Positions 38,883-48,155 of a stretch of DNA of 53,797 nt are shown here, piece after piece (positions within the stretch are counted from its first letter, which is position 1; each line of letters opens with the position of its first letter). Both the position numbers and the translations under genes were made by a program. The notes beneath the pieces were generated by a model, which made no database searches, was not told the origin of the DNA, and saw only the letters and a list, made by a program, of their open reading frames with translations. The DNA comes from Fidelibacterota bacterium (lineage in GTDB: Bacteria > Fidelibacterota > Marinisomatia > SCGC-AAA003-L08 > GCA-2689995). The stretch is from the NCBI GenBank assembly GCA_002689995.1, contig NZIV01000078.1, forward strand, positions 1,078-54,874, given 5' to 3'.

Positions 38883-40346
38883 TCAACCAATCAAAATTAT
38901 ATTTACAATCAATATAATATCTGTCACATTTATTAGTTCGTCTTCGTTCAAATCTGCCAATATTGATTGAGTTTCATCCGGATTTGAAGTACCTAATATA
39001 AAATTAATAACCTGAATTACGTCTAAAACGTTAATTATATTATCAGAATTGATGTCACCTAAATTATTATATTCACCACCTAAATTTGTTAAGTCGTATT
39101 TATTACACCTTGCTATCATTGTATTATTTCCTGGATAATCATATACCCATACGATTTCACCATCTAAAGTTACTTCTACAACGTATGCGTCATCAGCTTC
39201 AGTAATTATAGTATTGCCATTAGGTAGTCTAAAAGCGCCACTCTGAACATCAGATTGAACTCCATTTTGAGTATAAATCCATATAGCATTTGAAGGCTCA
39301 AATGGTTCTCCTGTAGAAATATCATAAGTCCCATCATCATTTAATGGCGGAACAAACTCCATTGCAGCAGAAGTGTTGTTAGTATAACCATTGTTAAATA
39401 AGATGAAATTACCAGAACCAGGATATCCTTCAGGAATCCAATTAATTCCATGTTGAGATTCTAACTTTTTATCAGAGGCTGTTCCTCTACCATAATTTTG
39501 AGGGTTTCCCCATCTATATAAAAAATCTCCTCCCATACCCGAATTTCCGCCTGTATGAGAAGCAGCTTCTTCGGTTGTTGTACTATGATCTATTACAAAT
39601 ATTTCATCAAAATGACGAGATGAAAAAGCAATTTGGTCAAGAATTGGATTATAAGCAACTGCATTTATATGTATCCAATCAGCATTAGGACCACCGGGAC
39701 CACCTGAACTTCCTACATTTCCTTGGTTAATATTTAATAATTCAGGATGATCTGATATTGCACCATAAGTAGCACCATATTCAGGCCCCCTATCTTGAAC
39801 TAAGTGATCCCATAAATGCCACTCCCAAACAATTTCGTCTTGAATTGGATCATATTCTAAAATTGCTTCGCTCCACATTTGATTTAAAGGATTATTAATT
39901 GATGTTCTACCCATTGCTTGTGCTTCACTCCATGAAAAATTTTCCCAAGCAATAATTAAAACATTTCCATTAGGTAATGGTTCTACATCATGATGATGTT
40001 GATAGTTTTCATTTGATACGACATAATTCCATAATATTTGACCATCCCATGATAATTGAGCAACTCCACCTCCAACTCCACCAGAATTCATAGTCGGGTT
40101 AGAAACACGATAAGGATAAATTATTGAGCTATCAGGCAGTAGATAAGGCATACTTGCAGCTCCATTTGTAAAACTCCAAGTATGAACAATATTACCTTCA
40201 TTATCTTGTAAATATGTAGTTCCATTACTTCCACCTCCACCTCCACCTCCACTAGTAGTTGGAGAAAAAAGTAAAAGGCCATCAAACACTTCTTGAGTTA
40301 ATAATAATATTGGAAAAAATATTAAAATTAGTAATTTTTTGTGCAT
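38883..40346 (-). CDS. Secreted arylsulfotransferase-like protein with dockerin
   Basis: A 487-residue exported protein (signal about residues 1-18). A seven-Gly linker near residues 33-39 follows. The beta-propeller keeps the ASST residues: HHHD (117-119), DWIHIN (H226), SSRH (R244), QHG (H299). H226 to R244 is 18 residues, as in the other ASST-like protein here. The C-terminus (about 427-487) is a dockerin-like pair: DINSDNIINVLDV and DLNEDELINVTDI, each with the Ca-binding D-x-N-x-D pattern. It could dock onto a cohesin. Confidence 0.82.
   Translation of the reverse strand: MHKKLLILIFFPILLLTQEVFDGLLLFSPTTSGGGGGGGSNGTTYLQDNEGNIVHTWSFTNGAASMPYLLPDSSIIYPYRVSNPTMNSGGVGGGVAQLSWDGQILWNYVVSNENYQHHHDVEPLPNGNVLIIAWENFSWSEAQAMGRTSINNPLNQMWSEAILEYDPIQDEIVWEWHLWDHLVQDRGPEYGATYGAISDHPELLNINQGNVGSSGGPGGPNADWIHINAVAYNPILDQIAFSSRHFDEIFVIDHSTTTEEAASHTGGNSGMGGDFLYRWGNPQNYGRGTASDKKLESQHGINWIPEGYPGSGNFILFNNGYTNNTSAAMEFVPPLNDDGTYDISTGEPFEPSNAIWIYTQNGVQSDVQSGAFRLPNGNTIITEADDAYVVEVTLDGEIVWVYDYPGNNTMIARCNKYDLTNLGGEYNNLGDINSDNIINVLDVIQVINFILGTSNPDETQSILADLNEDELINVTDIILIVNIILIG
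40231..40253 (-). repeat. Hexanucleotide microsatellite in dockerin-ASST gene
   Basis: A CCACCT-type six-base repeat (about 3.5 units) encodes seven consecutive Gly residues just after the signal peptide of the dockerin-carrying arylsulfotransferase-like protein. Because units are a multiple of three, changes in copy number would alter linker length without shifting frame. Confidence 0.7.
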
Positions 40347-40518
40347 TTAATTTGCTCCTAGTTACATTTTTAAATTTTATTTATTAACATAATGATTTAA
40401 ACAAAAATTAGTACACTATTTTATGTTATTGTCTTAAATTTTCAACGAATTTTCTTGTAATAAAGTTTTACAAGAATTCGGAATAAAATTTTATAAGGAA
40501 TAAGTTAATTTTAAAATC

Positions 40519-41622
40519 ATGTATAATGTGACTACATTCAAACGACTAAAAACTGCCTATTTTACAATTAGTAAAACATTTGGTAAATCGATAACTCCAA
40601 TTTTTACTGGTTTTTCATTACTTTTTTTAAAATTTATAGTGAAATATTTTAATATTTTAGATAAGCTTTTTTACCCTAAAAAAGTTAATGATAAATTAAA
40701 AAATCCAATTTTAATCGTTGGAAATCCGCGCTCAGGAACAACTTTTTTACAGAGATTCCTATCAAAAAATTTCGGTACAGGTAGTGAACTGTGGGAGATG
40801 ATATTTCCCTCTATTGTACTACAGAAATTATTAAAACCAATACTACCATTATTGGAAAAATATAGCCCAACAAAACATCATTCAACGGATGCTCATAAAA
40901 CTAGTCTAAGCTCAGTTGAGACAGATGATGCTTCTATTCTGTTTCGATATAATGATGGCTTTTTTCTATACGGATTTATTTTGGCATGGGCAGAGCAAGA
41001 TTTATTTTCATGGTTTGATCCAAAACAACGAAATATGTCCCACCGTGATTTTGATTGGTTAAGTAAAATGTGGTCAAAAAAAAAATATAAGGCTCAAAAA
41101 GAATATTACTTTGGAAAACTCTTTTCTGTAAGTGCAAATATGCCTGAATTTCAAAATTATTTTCCCCAGGGTAAAGTTTTATATATGATTAGAGATCCAC
41201 TACAAGTTATTCCATCTGGATTAAGTTTAGTTACTGGTGTTTTAGATAAGAAGTTTGGATTTTGGAATCAACCAAAAGATCTTAGAAAGAGATATTTATC
41301 GCGTCTTTATAACGCACTCAAAGAGTTATTGATTCGCTTTCATGAAGATTGGATTAATAATAAAATTGATAAATCAAAAGTAAAGATTGTTACCTTTGAT
41401 AGATTAATGAATGATTTTGATAATCTTATGTTCGAAATATTAGAATTTCTTGAAGTGAAAAAATCTAAAGATATTGAAAATTTGATAAAAGAAACTGCGA
41501 AAAAACAAAAAAACTTTAAATCTAATCATAAATATGACTTAGAAAAATTTAATCTTACAGAAAATCAAATTAAAAATGATTGCGAAAGAATTTATTTAAC
41601 ATTTTTAAATGGTAACTTCTAA
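40519..41622 (+). CDS. PAPS-dependent sulfotransferase family protein
   Basis: A 367-residue cytoplasmic or membrane-associated sulfotransferase. The 5'-phosphosulfate loop is VGNPRSGTTFLQRF (about residues 67-80), and the 3'-phosphate region is VLYMIRDPLQVIPS. The N-terminal 55 residues are hydrophobic and may attach it to the membrane. It would transfer sulfate from PAPS to an acceptor, possibly a lipid, since a START-domain gene follows immediately. The acceptor is unknown. Confidence 0.88.
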   Translation: MYNVTTFKRLKTAYFTISKTFGKSITPIFTGFSLLFLKFIVKYFNILDKLFYPKKVNDKLKNPILIVGNPRSGTTFLQRFLSKNFGTGSELWEMIFPSIVLQKLLKPILPLLEKYSPTKHHSTDAHKTSLSSVETDDASILFRYNDGFFLYGFILAWAEQDLFSWFDPKQRNMSHRDFDWLSKMWSKKKYKAQKEYYFGKLFSVSANMPEFQNYFPQGKVLYMIRDPLQVIPSGLSLVTGVLDKKFGFWNQPKDLRKRYLSRLYNALKELLIRFHEDWINNKIDKSKVKIVTFDRLMNDFDNLMFEILEFLEVKKSKDIENLIKETAKKQKNFKSNHKYDLEKFNLTENQIKNDCERIYLTFLNGNF

Positions 41623-42228
41623 TTGTGTAAATTTTTAAGTATTATATTGACTTTTTTTAATTTGGGACTTACAATAGAAAAAATCAATTTACCCTCACAG
41701 GCCTTTAATGAATGGGAAGTTTTACAAAATGATAAAACCTGGATTGGTTGGACTGAATTTGAGAACTATCCAATCTGCAAGTCTGAACGAATTTTAAATC
41801 ATAGTTTCAATGAAGTATCTAGAGTTATTGAAAATAAAGAAAAATATCCAGATATTTTTGAAAGAATAACTCAAGTAAAATTATATGAAAAAGATATAAT
41901 TCACGTATATTTGGACATGCCTTTTCCAATTTCAAGTAGAGACTATATTGTAAAATATGAAATTAGTGAAACAATAAGATATAAAGAATTCTATTTTTAT
42001 TCTGTAAATCATCCTAATTCAATTCAATTTAAAGGTGCAATTCGATTACCAAATGCTGGTGGAAAATGGATTTTAGAGAAATTAGATAACAAGCAAACAA
42101 AAGTCACCTACATGTGGAATGGACAATTATTAGGTGATTTCCCTGATTGGGCTTTAACTAAAGCATGGGTTGAACAGGGTGAAGAAGTTTTAGAATGGCT
42201 AAATTCAGCTTTAAATAGGAGTATCTAA
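41623..42228 (+). CDS. START/SRPBCC-domain protein
   Basis: A 201-residue protein with a signal-like N-terminus (about residues 1-17). The START-like fold, a helix-grip lipid pocket, is indicated by EVSRVIENKEKYPDIFERI, VYLDMPFPISSRDYIVKYE, and a C-terminal helix with KAWVEQGEEVLEWLNSAL. The start is TTG, directly after the sulfotransferase stop (TAATTG), with no gap, so the two are probably translated together. It likely binds a hydrophobic ligand. Ligand unknown. Confidence 0.78.
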   Translation: MCKFLSIILTFFNLGLTIEKINLPSQAFNEWEVLQNDKTWIGWTEFENYPICKSERILNHSFNEVSRVIENKEKYPDIFERITQVKLYEKDIIHVYLDMPFPISSRDYIVKYEISETIRYKEFYFYSVNHPNSIQFKGAIRLPNAGGKWILEKLDNKQTKVTYMWNGQLLGDFPDWALTKAWVEQGEEVLEWLNSALNRSI

Positions 42229-42232
42229 TCAT

Positions 42233-43735
42233 ATGTTTAAAATTAAAATAATAATAGTAATTTTAATAGGTTTCATTTTTCCCCAATCTCAATTGTCTGG
42301 TAATGCAAATTTCTCCTATGCAAATCGGATAAATGAAGGTTCAATTTTAAGACTTCCATATCGAATGTTAGAATTAAAATATATAAATCAGCAAGATGAT
42401 TTTTCTCTAAATTCTGAATTAGCATTTGAATGGAACAGAAAACTAGATAGAGATTATCTCTATGATAATAGCCCTCAGGATTTTATACTGGATTTACGAG
42501 AACTGTATTTGACATGGTACGTCCCTATTGGAGACCTGAGGATTGGAAAACAAATTCATAGCTGGGGATTTGTTGATGAAAATAGTCCTTTAGACAATTT
42601 AAATGGATTAGATTATTATTATTTATTTGATGGTGGCGCATCTCGAAAGCTAGGTAGTTACTCGTTTGCATCGAATATTTATTGGAATAATTTTTCATTG
42701 AAATTTATATATTCTCCATTCCATAACGTAAGTAGAATGCCAATAATTAATGGGGAAATAGATCCAGAATTCCCTGAAGTAATTCCAATAGTACCAACAA
42801 AAGAAGAAACAATTGAAATAGAAAATCCATCAGAATATGGATTTAATCTAATTTATACAATAGATAATTTTGATATAGGTTTTTCTTATTTTTCAGGTTC
42901 TGATAGAATATTTAATTTTTCTGGAGTGAATGTTTTTGGGAATGGTCCTGATATTTCCTTTCCATATATTGACATTTACTATGGATTTAGAAAAACAAAC
43001 GTCTTTGGATTAAGTACTTTATTACTAAAGAATAATTTTACAATCCGCTCTGATATTGGTTTTTTCTTAACTAAAGATATTAATATAATTAGTGAAAAAG
43101 CATCATTTAATCCTGAATTAAATGATTCTCTTCACATCACTTATCGTGGGAATGAGGAGTCTAAATATATTGAATTAAATTTTCAATTAGAGTATACATT
43201 TTCAAATGAATTAAATTTTCTAAGTCAAATATTTTATTACAAAAGTTTAAAATATATTTCTGATGAATTTCCTGATATTCCAGATATTCCGAATATACCT
43301 GAAAATATAAATCCTGAACTTTTATTTAAACCAGGAATGGGCTCACCACTAGGAGTTTTGACCGAAAGAGCAATTTTGTTCCAATTCAATAAATTAAGTT
43401 TAAATAATCAGTTAAGAGTATATTTTAATACACTATTAGACTTCACAAATAAAAGAAATGGAACATGGGATGAAGGAGAAATATTCAATGATCAAAATAA
43501 TAATGGTATTTGGGATGAAAATGAAAGTTTCGTTGATAAAATACATAATAAATTGAAAATTAATGGAAAATTAATTACCTTAGGAACAGAATATAACTTA
43601 TCAAAAAATATCGTTTTATTAATAAATTTATCTAAAATTTTAGGAAATGATTATTATTCTTCTGATGCAAACTACCAGTTTAATCTTATGGAAAATTTTT
43701 CTAATTTCAGATTTGATATTAAATATAATTTTTAA
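42233..43735 (+). CDS. Outer-membrane beta-barrel protein (DUF1302-like)
   Basis: A 500-residue exported protein (signal about residues 1-21, ending PQSQ). It is rich in alternating aromatic/polar strands typical of beta-barrels. The segment LRELYLTWYVPIGDLRIGKQ with HSWGFVDENSPLDN resembles DUF1302/long porins that pair with RND exporters and LolA-like proteins. An inserted EF-hand-like stretch (near residues 408-430, FNDQNNNGIWDENE) is unusual. It ends flush with the convergent subtilase gene. Family assignment is moderate. Confidence 0.7.
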   Translation: MFKIKIIIVILIGFIFPQSQLSGNANFSYANRINEGSILRLPYRMLELKYINQQDDFSLNSELAFEWNRKLDRDYLYDNSPQDFILDLRELYLTWYVPIGDLRIGKQIHSWGFVDENSPLDNLNGLDYYYLFDGGASRKLGSYSFASNIYWNNFSLKFIYSPFHNVSRMPIINGEIDPEFPEVIPIVPTKEETIEIENPSEYGFNLIYTIDNFDIGFSYFSGSDRIFNFSGVNVFGNGPDISFPYIDIYYGFRKTNVFGLSTLLLKNNFTIRSDIGFFLTKDINIISEKASFNPELNDSLHITYRGNEESKYIELNFQLEYTFSNELNFLSQIFYYKSLKYISDEFPDIPDIPNIPENINPELLFKPGMGSPLGVLTERAILFQFNKLSLNNQLRVYFNTLLDFTNKRNGTWDEGEIFNDQNNNGIWDENESFVDKIHNKLKINGKLITLGTEYNLSKNIVLLINLSKILGNDYYSSDANYQFNLMENFSNFRFDIKYNF

Positions 43736-45742
43736 TTACTCACCTAAAATAATGCCAATTATTGTTATTATGTCAGTTACATCAATTGAATCATTTTGAT
43801 TTGCATCTGCTGAACTCCCTAACCAATCATTTATATCACCAGAAAAAATAATATTAACTAAGAGTAATATATCTGAAATATTAACTATAGAATCATTATT
43901 AATATCACCTAATATTAATAGTGGTTCAATTACTTCTAAATTAAAATTAGTTTCAAATTCATAAAATGAATCATTATAATAATTCGAAGTTATTTCTAAA
44001 CGAAATTCTAAAATTCCAGGGTCAATACTATCAGAAAACTCTACAATAAAAGGATCATAATAATTTATTTCAACTCCACCTGAATTAATTTCTGGTATGA
44101 ACGATATTGAATTTTCAAAGTAGATATCAGGATTAGCTGTAGAAATTTCAATATTTACATCCGTTGCATCACCCCAATTATTTTCATTCCAAATAATCAC
44201 ACTAATTTGGGCAGTTTCTCCAGGATGGATTTGATTATCGGTTCCTTCTAACATAAACAAATCTACACTATCAAAATTTAGTTTTGGAAATAATGGAATT
44301 GTCAAAGCATTATATACATCAACTCTTCCTTTTCCTAAACGATTTTCTAAATATGAGGATGAATTGACTTCATAAACTATTGGATTTGCTGTTTCAATTA
44401 TCATTGTTATTAATTGATTATTTTGCCAAGAAGGATTTTGTGATTTTAAAAGTCCAATAGAACTAGCAACTATTGGGCTAGCCATTGATGAACCCATCCA
44501 ATTAACATAACCAGTTCCAATTTTTGTACTTCTTATATTTTCACCAGGAGCTGAAATATCAATAGTTTCATGGTATGTTGCCCAATTATTCCATGTATCT
44601 CCAGTTCCTAAAGGGGCTACACCAATAACATATTCAAAACTTGAAGGATAATGATCTGTATATTCTTGACCCCAACCATCTTCAACTCCATTTCCTCCAG
44701 CAGCTATAACAACTGCATTATAATTTTCATGAGCAACATTTATAGTTGCTTGCCCTGAAGTTGAAAATTGAGTACTTCCCCAACTACAGTTTATAATCGA
44801 TGCACCTTCTGAGTAAAAACCTGCTTTAGCAGCGTATAAAATTCCATCATAACCATCATTAATAAAAACGTCGGGATTATTATCTTCCATAGATGCTTTA
44901 ACAGATATAATCTTACAGTTGAATGCTATAGATGAGATTCCTACTAAATTATCCGTTGTTGCATTTAATAATCCAGCAACATGTGTTCCATGCGCCCAAG
45001 TACCGCCAGTTGAAACTCCTGCTCGTGGAGTAGGATTATTATCAGGTAATCCATTAGTACCAGAAACATCCCAACCAATAAAGTCATCAACAAATCCATT
45101 TCCATCATCATCTATTCCATTTTCATCTCCTGGATCAAATATCCAGGAATTACCCTGTTGAATTACTGTTTGTCCATTCCCATTTGCATCTTCACCTAAA
45201 TTATTCCACAGACTATTCCTCAAGTCTGGATGATCCCAATCAACTCCTGTATCAACTGATGCTAATAATACGGAAGGATCTCCAGGGTTTATATTAAATT
45301 CAGGTAACCATAAATCCCACGCTTCATCAGCTCTTACTTGGGGCAAGAACCATTGTTGATTGTACTGAGGATCATTGGGATTATATGTTAGTTTATTAAT
45401 TGGTTCTAATTCTACAAATATTATTTCAGAAAAAAGTTCTAAATGCTTAATAATCTTCTCTACATCACCTTTATAAGATTTTATTCGATATATTTTATTT
45501 AAACAAATCTCATCTGAACAATCAGTTTCATTTGCTGATTTTAACCAAGGTTCAATTTTAGATATTGAATAAATTTCAAATACATTTTGTATTTCTTGAT
45601 TTGTATTTGAAATTATTTGATTATTATCCGAAAATTTAAATATTGAAATATTTTTATGGAGTGCTAATAAAATATTCTGCTTATCAGATCCAAAAATTCC
45701 TGTAAATATAGTTGTTAATAAAAATAGTGTCTTCAAATTCAT
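43736..45742 (-). CDS. Secreted subtilisin-like (S8) protease with dockerin
   Basis: A 668-residue exported protease (signal about residues 1-19). The catalytic triad is intact: Asp164 in SVDTGVDWDHPDL, His254 in HGTHVAGLL and Ser419 in GSSMASPIVA. A beta-sandwich (about 490-605) follows. The C-terminus (about 607-668) is a dockerin-like pair, DINNDSIVNISDIL and DANQNDSIDVTDII. It may be tethered via a cohesin. The stop abuts the stop of the beta-barrel gene with no intervening base. Confidence 0.88.
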   Translation of the reverse strand: MNLKTLFLLTTIFTGIFGSDKQNILLALHKNISIFKFSDNNQIISNTNQEIQNVFEIYSISKIEPWLKSANETDCSDEICLNKIYRIKSYKGDVEKIIKHLELFSEIIFVELEPINKLTYNPNDPQYNQQWFLPQVRADEAWDLWLPEFNINPGDPSVLLASVDTGVDWDHPDLRNSLWNNLGEDANGNGQTVIQQGNSWIFDPGDENGIDDDGNGFVDDFIGWDVSGTNGLPDNNPTPRAGVSTGGTWAHGTHVAGLLNATTDNLVGISSIAFNCKIISVKASMEDNNPDVFINDGYDGILYAAKAGFYSEGASIINCSWGSTQFSTSGQATINVAHENYNAVVIAAGGNGVEDGWGQEYTDHYPSSFEYVIGVAPLGTGDTWNNWATYHETIDISAPGENIRSTKIGTGYVNWMGSSMASPIVASSIGLLKSQNPSWQNNQLITMIIETANPIVYEVNSSSYLENRLGKGRVDVYNALTIPLFPKLNFDSVDLFMLEGTDNQIHPGETAQISVIIWNENNWGDATDVNIEISTANPDIYFENSISFIPEINSGGVEINYYDPFIVEFSDSIDPGILEFRLEITSNYYNDSFYEFETNFNLEVIEPLLILGDINNDSIVNISDILLLVNIIFSGDINDWLGSSADANQNDSIDVTDIITIIGIILGE

Positions 45743-45809
45743 AATTAAAATTACATTTTTTTCAGGGAATTATAAGTTTTATAAATTGTAATTATTTGCA
45801 AAAGTAAAA

Positions 45810-47231
45810 TTAGCTTTTTAGAAAATTATTCTTATTATCTATCATATATTTATAAGCGGCATCATATGAATTCTCAATAAGTCCATCTAAAATTGCCTCC
45901 TCAATTGCGGATTTAATTTCACCTATAACTTCGCCTTCTTTAATATTAAATATTTTCATAATTTCATTACCACGTAAAGGTGATTGAAAGGCTCTCATTT
46001 CATCGCGCATTTTTATATCTCTCATTAATTCATCAACGCGTTCAAAATTACCCCTATATTTTTGTACCTTTTTTGGATTTTTAGATGTGATATCTGCCCT
46101 ACACAAAGTCATTAAATCATCAATAAATTCACCAGCTTCATACATAACTCTTCTAACAGCTGAATCGGTAATATTTCTTTTAGCTAGAGCAATTGGTCTT
46201 AAATGAAGCTTAGTCATCAGCATTAAATAATCTCGAAGTTCATTAGATAATTTCATTCGCTTGGCAACTTTTTTTAACATTCTTCTACCAATTTCTTCAT
46301 GACCGTGAAATGTCCAACCTTTATCAGGGTAAAATCGTTTAGTATTTGGTTTTGCTATATCATGAACTAGAGCTGCAAATCGAACATTTAAGCTCTTTGT
46401 TAATTTAGCAGCATTATCAACTACTTGTAAAGTATGAATAAAAACATCTTTATGTCCCTTTCCATTAATTACCTCAACGCCTGGCATAATATCTATTTCA
46501 GGAAATATATATTTTAGAAGTCCAACCTCTTTTAGTTTGTAAAATCCAATACTTGGAATATCAGATTTAAGTGTTTTAATTATTTCTTCAGTAATTCTTT
46601 CTTTTGAAATAATTTCAATTCGGGATACTTGCCTTTTCATACTTTCTAAAGTTTGAGGGTCGATTATAAAGTCTAGTTGTGCAGCAAATCTACACGCTCT
46701 CATCATTCTAAGTGGGTCGTCCTTAAAAGTTTTATCCGGATCTAACGGAGTGATTATTTTTTTTTGATTTATATCTTTTAAACCATTAAATGGATCATAT
46801 AGTTGACCAAAATTAGAATTCCATAATGAAGCCGCTATTGCATTGACTGTAAAATCACGACGAGCCATATCTTCTTTTACATTAGCAAATGATACCATTG
46901 GTTTTCTTGATTCTGATTTATATTCTTCTTTTCGTGAACCAGCAACTTCAATTTCTATATCACCACATGGAATTAAGGCCGTATTAAATTGTCCATATTC
47001 AATTACCTTTCCAAATTTAAGAGTTTTAGATAATTTCTTTGCGTATTTAAGGGCATCACCTTCAACCATAATATCAATATCTGGATTATTATTTCGTCCA
47101 AGAATTAAATCACGAATATATCCACCAACTATAAAAGTAGGAATTTTTTCTTTTTCACCTATGTAACCTGCTATTTCAAGAATTCGATGATGTTGTGAAT
47201 TTCTTTTTAATAAATCTGATATATTATTCAT
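45810..47231 (-). CDS. cca: CCA tRNA nucleotidyltransferase / poly(A) polymerase family
   Basis: A 473-residue class II nucleotidyltransferase. The head domain has VGGYIRDLILGR, with metal-binding Asp in DIDIMVEGDA; RRDFTVNAIAASL follows. The RMMRACRFAAQLDF motif is also typical. A C-terminal HD domain is present: HVHDIA-like ALVHDIAKPNTKRF. It most likely adds or repairs the CCA end of tRNAs, and the two serine tRNAs of this window encode no CCA. Poly(A) polymerase is the other possibility within the same family. Confidence 0.88.
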   Translation of the reverse strand: MNNISDLLKRNSQHHRILEIAGYIGEKEKIPTFIVGGYIRDLILGRNNNPDIDIMVEGDALKYAKKLSKTLKFGKVIEYGQFNTALIPCGDIEIEVAGSRKEEYKSESRKPMVSFANVKEDMARRDFTVNAIAASLWNSNFGQLYDPFNGLKDINQKKIITPLDPDKTFKDDPLRMMRACRFAAQLDFIIDPQTLESMKRQVSRIEIISKERITEEIIKTLKSDIPSIGFYKLKEVGLLKYIFPEIDIMPGVEVINGKGHKDVFIHTLQVVDNAAKLTKSLNVRFAALVHDIAKPNTKRFYPDKGWTFHGHEEIGRRMLKKVAKRMKLSNELRDYLMLMTKLHLRPIALAKRNITDSAVRRVMYEAGEFIDDLMTLCRADITSKNPKKVQKYRGNFERVDELMRDIKMRDEMRAFQSPLRGNEIMKIFNIKEGEVIGEIKSAIEEAILDGLIENSYDAAYKYMIDNKNNFLKS

Positions 47232-47454
47232 TTTTTTAATTTTATACTCACAGTTTTAAAAAGATTTAAATTTAGTAATATTCATAAATCTGATTTCATT
47301 TGTTGTTCACGAAGTAAAATTTAGTTTAATTTTTAGAGATTGATTATTACTATTATTTAGTAATTTCATGTTTACATAACAAGAAAATTAAATAATTTAT
47401 AAAACATATTTATAACAAATCTATATTCTAAAATAAAAAGGAGAGTATTCTTAA

Positions 47455-48099
47455 ATGTTAGTTACTAAAAAAGCACCAGATTTCACTACGCAAGCAGTTA
47501 TGCCTGATAATTCAATTCAAGAATTAAAATTATCTGACTTTAAAGGTAAAAAAGTTGTTTTATTCTTTTACCCTCTTGACTTCACATTCGTGTGTCCAAC
47601 TGAGTTGTTAGCTTTTGATAAAAGATTAGGTGAGTTTGAATCAAGGAATGTACAAGTACTTGGTTGTTCTGTTGATTCTCGATGGAGTCACTTAGCATGG
47701 AAAAACACAGATATCAATAATGGTGGTATTGGAAATGTTCAGTATCCACTTTTACAAGATTTAGATAAATCTATAGCAAGAAACTATGATGTTCTTGTTG
47801 GTGCACAAGAAGCATACGTTGAAACTGAAGATTCAGCCGACAACACAACAGTAGGTGGTGGTGTAGCATTAAGAGGTTCGTTCCTAATTGATGAAGATGG
47901 TACAGTAAGACATGCAGTTTTAAATGATTTACCATTAGGTAGAAATATTGATGAAATGTTAAGAATGGTTGATGCATTAAGTTATCACCAAAAACATGGT
48001 GAAGTATGTCCTGCTGGCTGGAAAGATGGTGATACTGCTATGAAAGAATCTCCTGAAGGTGTCGCTGATTATTTATCCTCAAATTCAGAAAATCTTTAA
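47455..48099 (+). CDS. 2-Cys peroxiredoxin (AhpC/Prx family)
   Basis: A 214-residue typical 2-Cys peroxiredoxin. The peroxidatic C47 sits in DFTFVCPTELLAFD, and the resolving C185 in HGEVCPAGW. It contains an insertion around residues 118-136 (QEAYVETEDSADNTTVG) not found in short AhpC proteins. It reduces hydrogen peroxide or organic peroxides. An AAGGAG ribosome binding site lies about 11 bp before the ATG. A 223-bp divergent gap separates it from cca. Confidence 0.93.
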   Translation: MLVTKKAPDFTTQAVMPDNSIQELKLSDFKGKKVVLFFYPLDFTFVCPTELLAFDKRLGEFESRNVQVLGCSVDSRWSHLAWKNTDINNGGIGNVQYPLLQDLDKSIARNYDVLVGAQEAYVETEDSADNTTVGGGVALRGSFLIDEDGTVRHAVLNDLPLGRNIDEMLRMVDALSYHQKHGEVCPAGWKDGDTAMKESPEGVADYLSSNSENL

Positions 48100-48155
48100 T
48101 AAGTTATTTTATAAAATAGATATTTTTTACCCAAAAATAATAAAGGGAGTTTATC

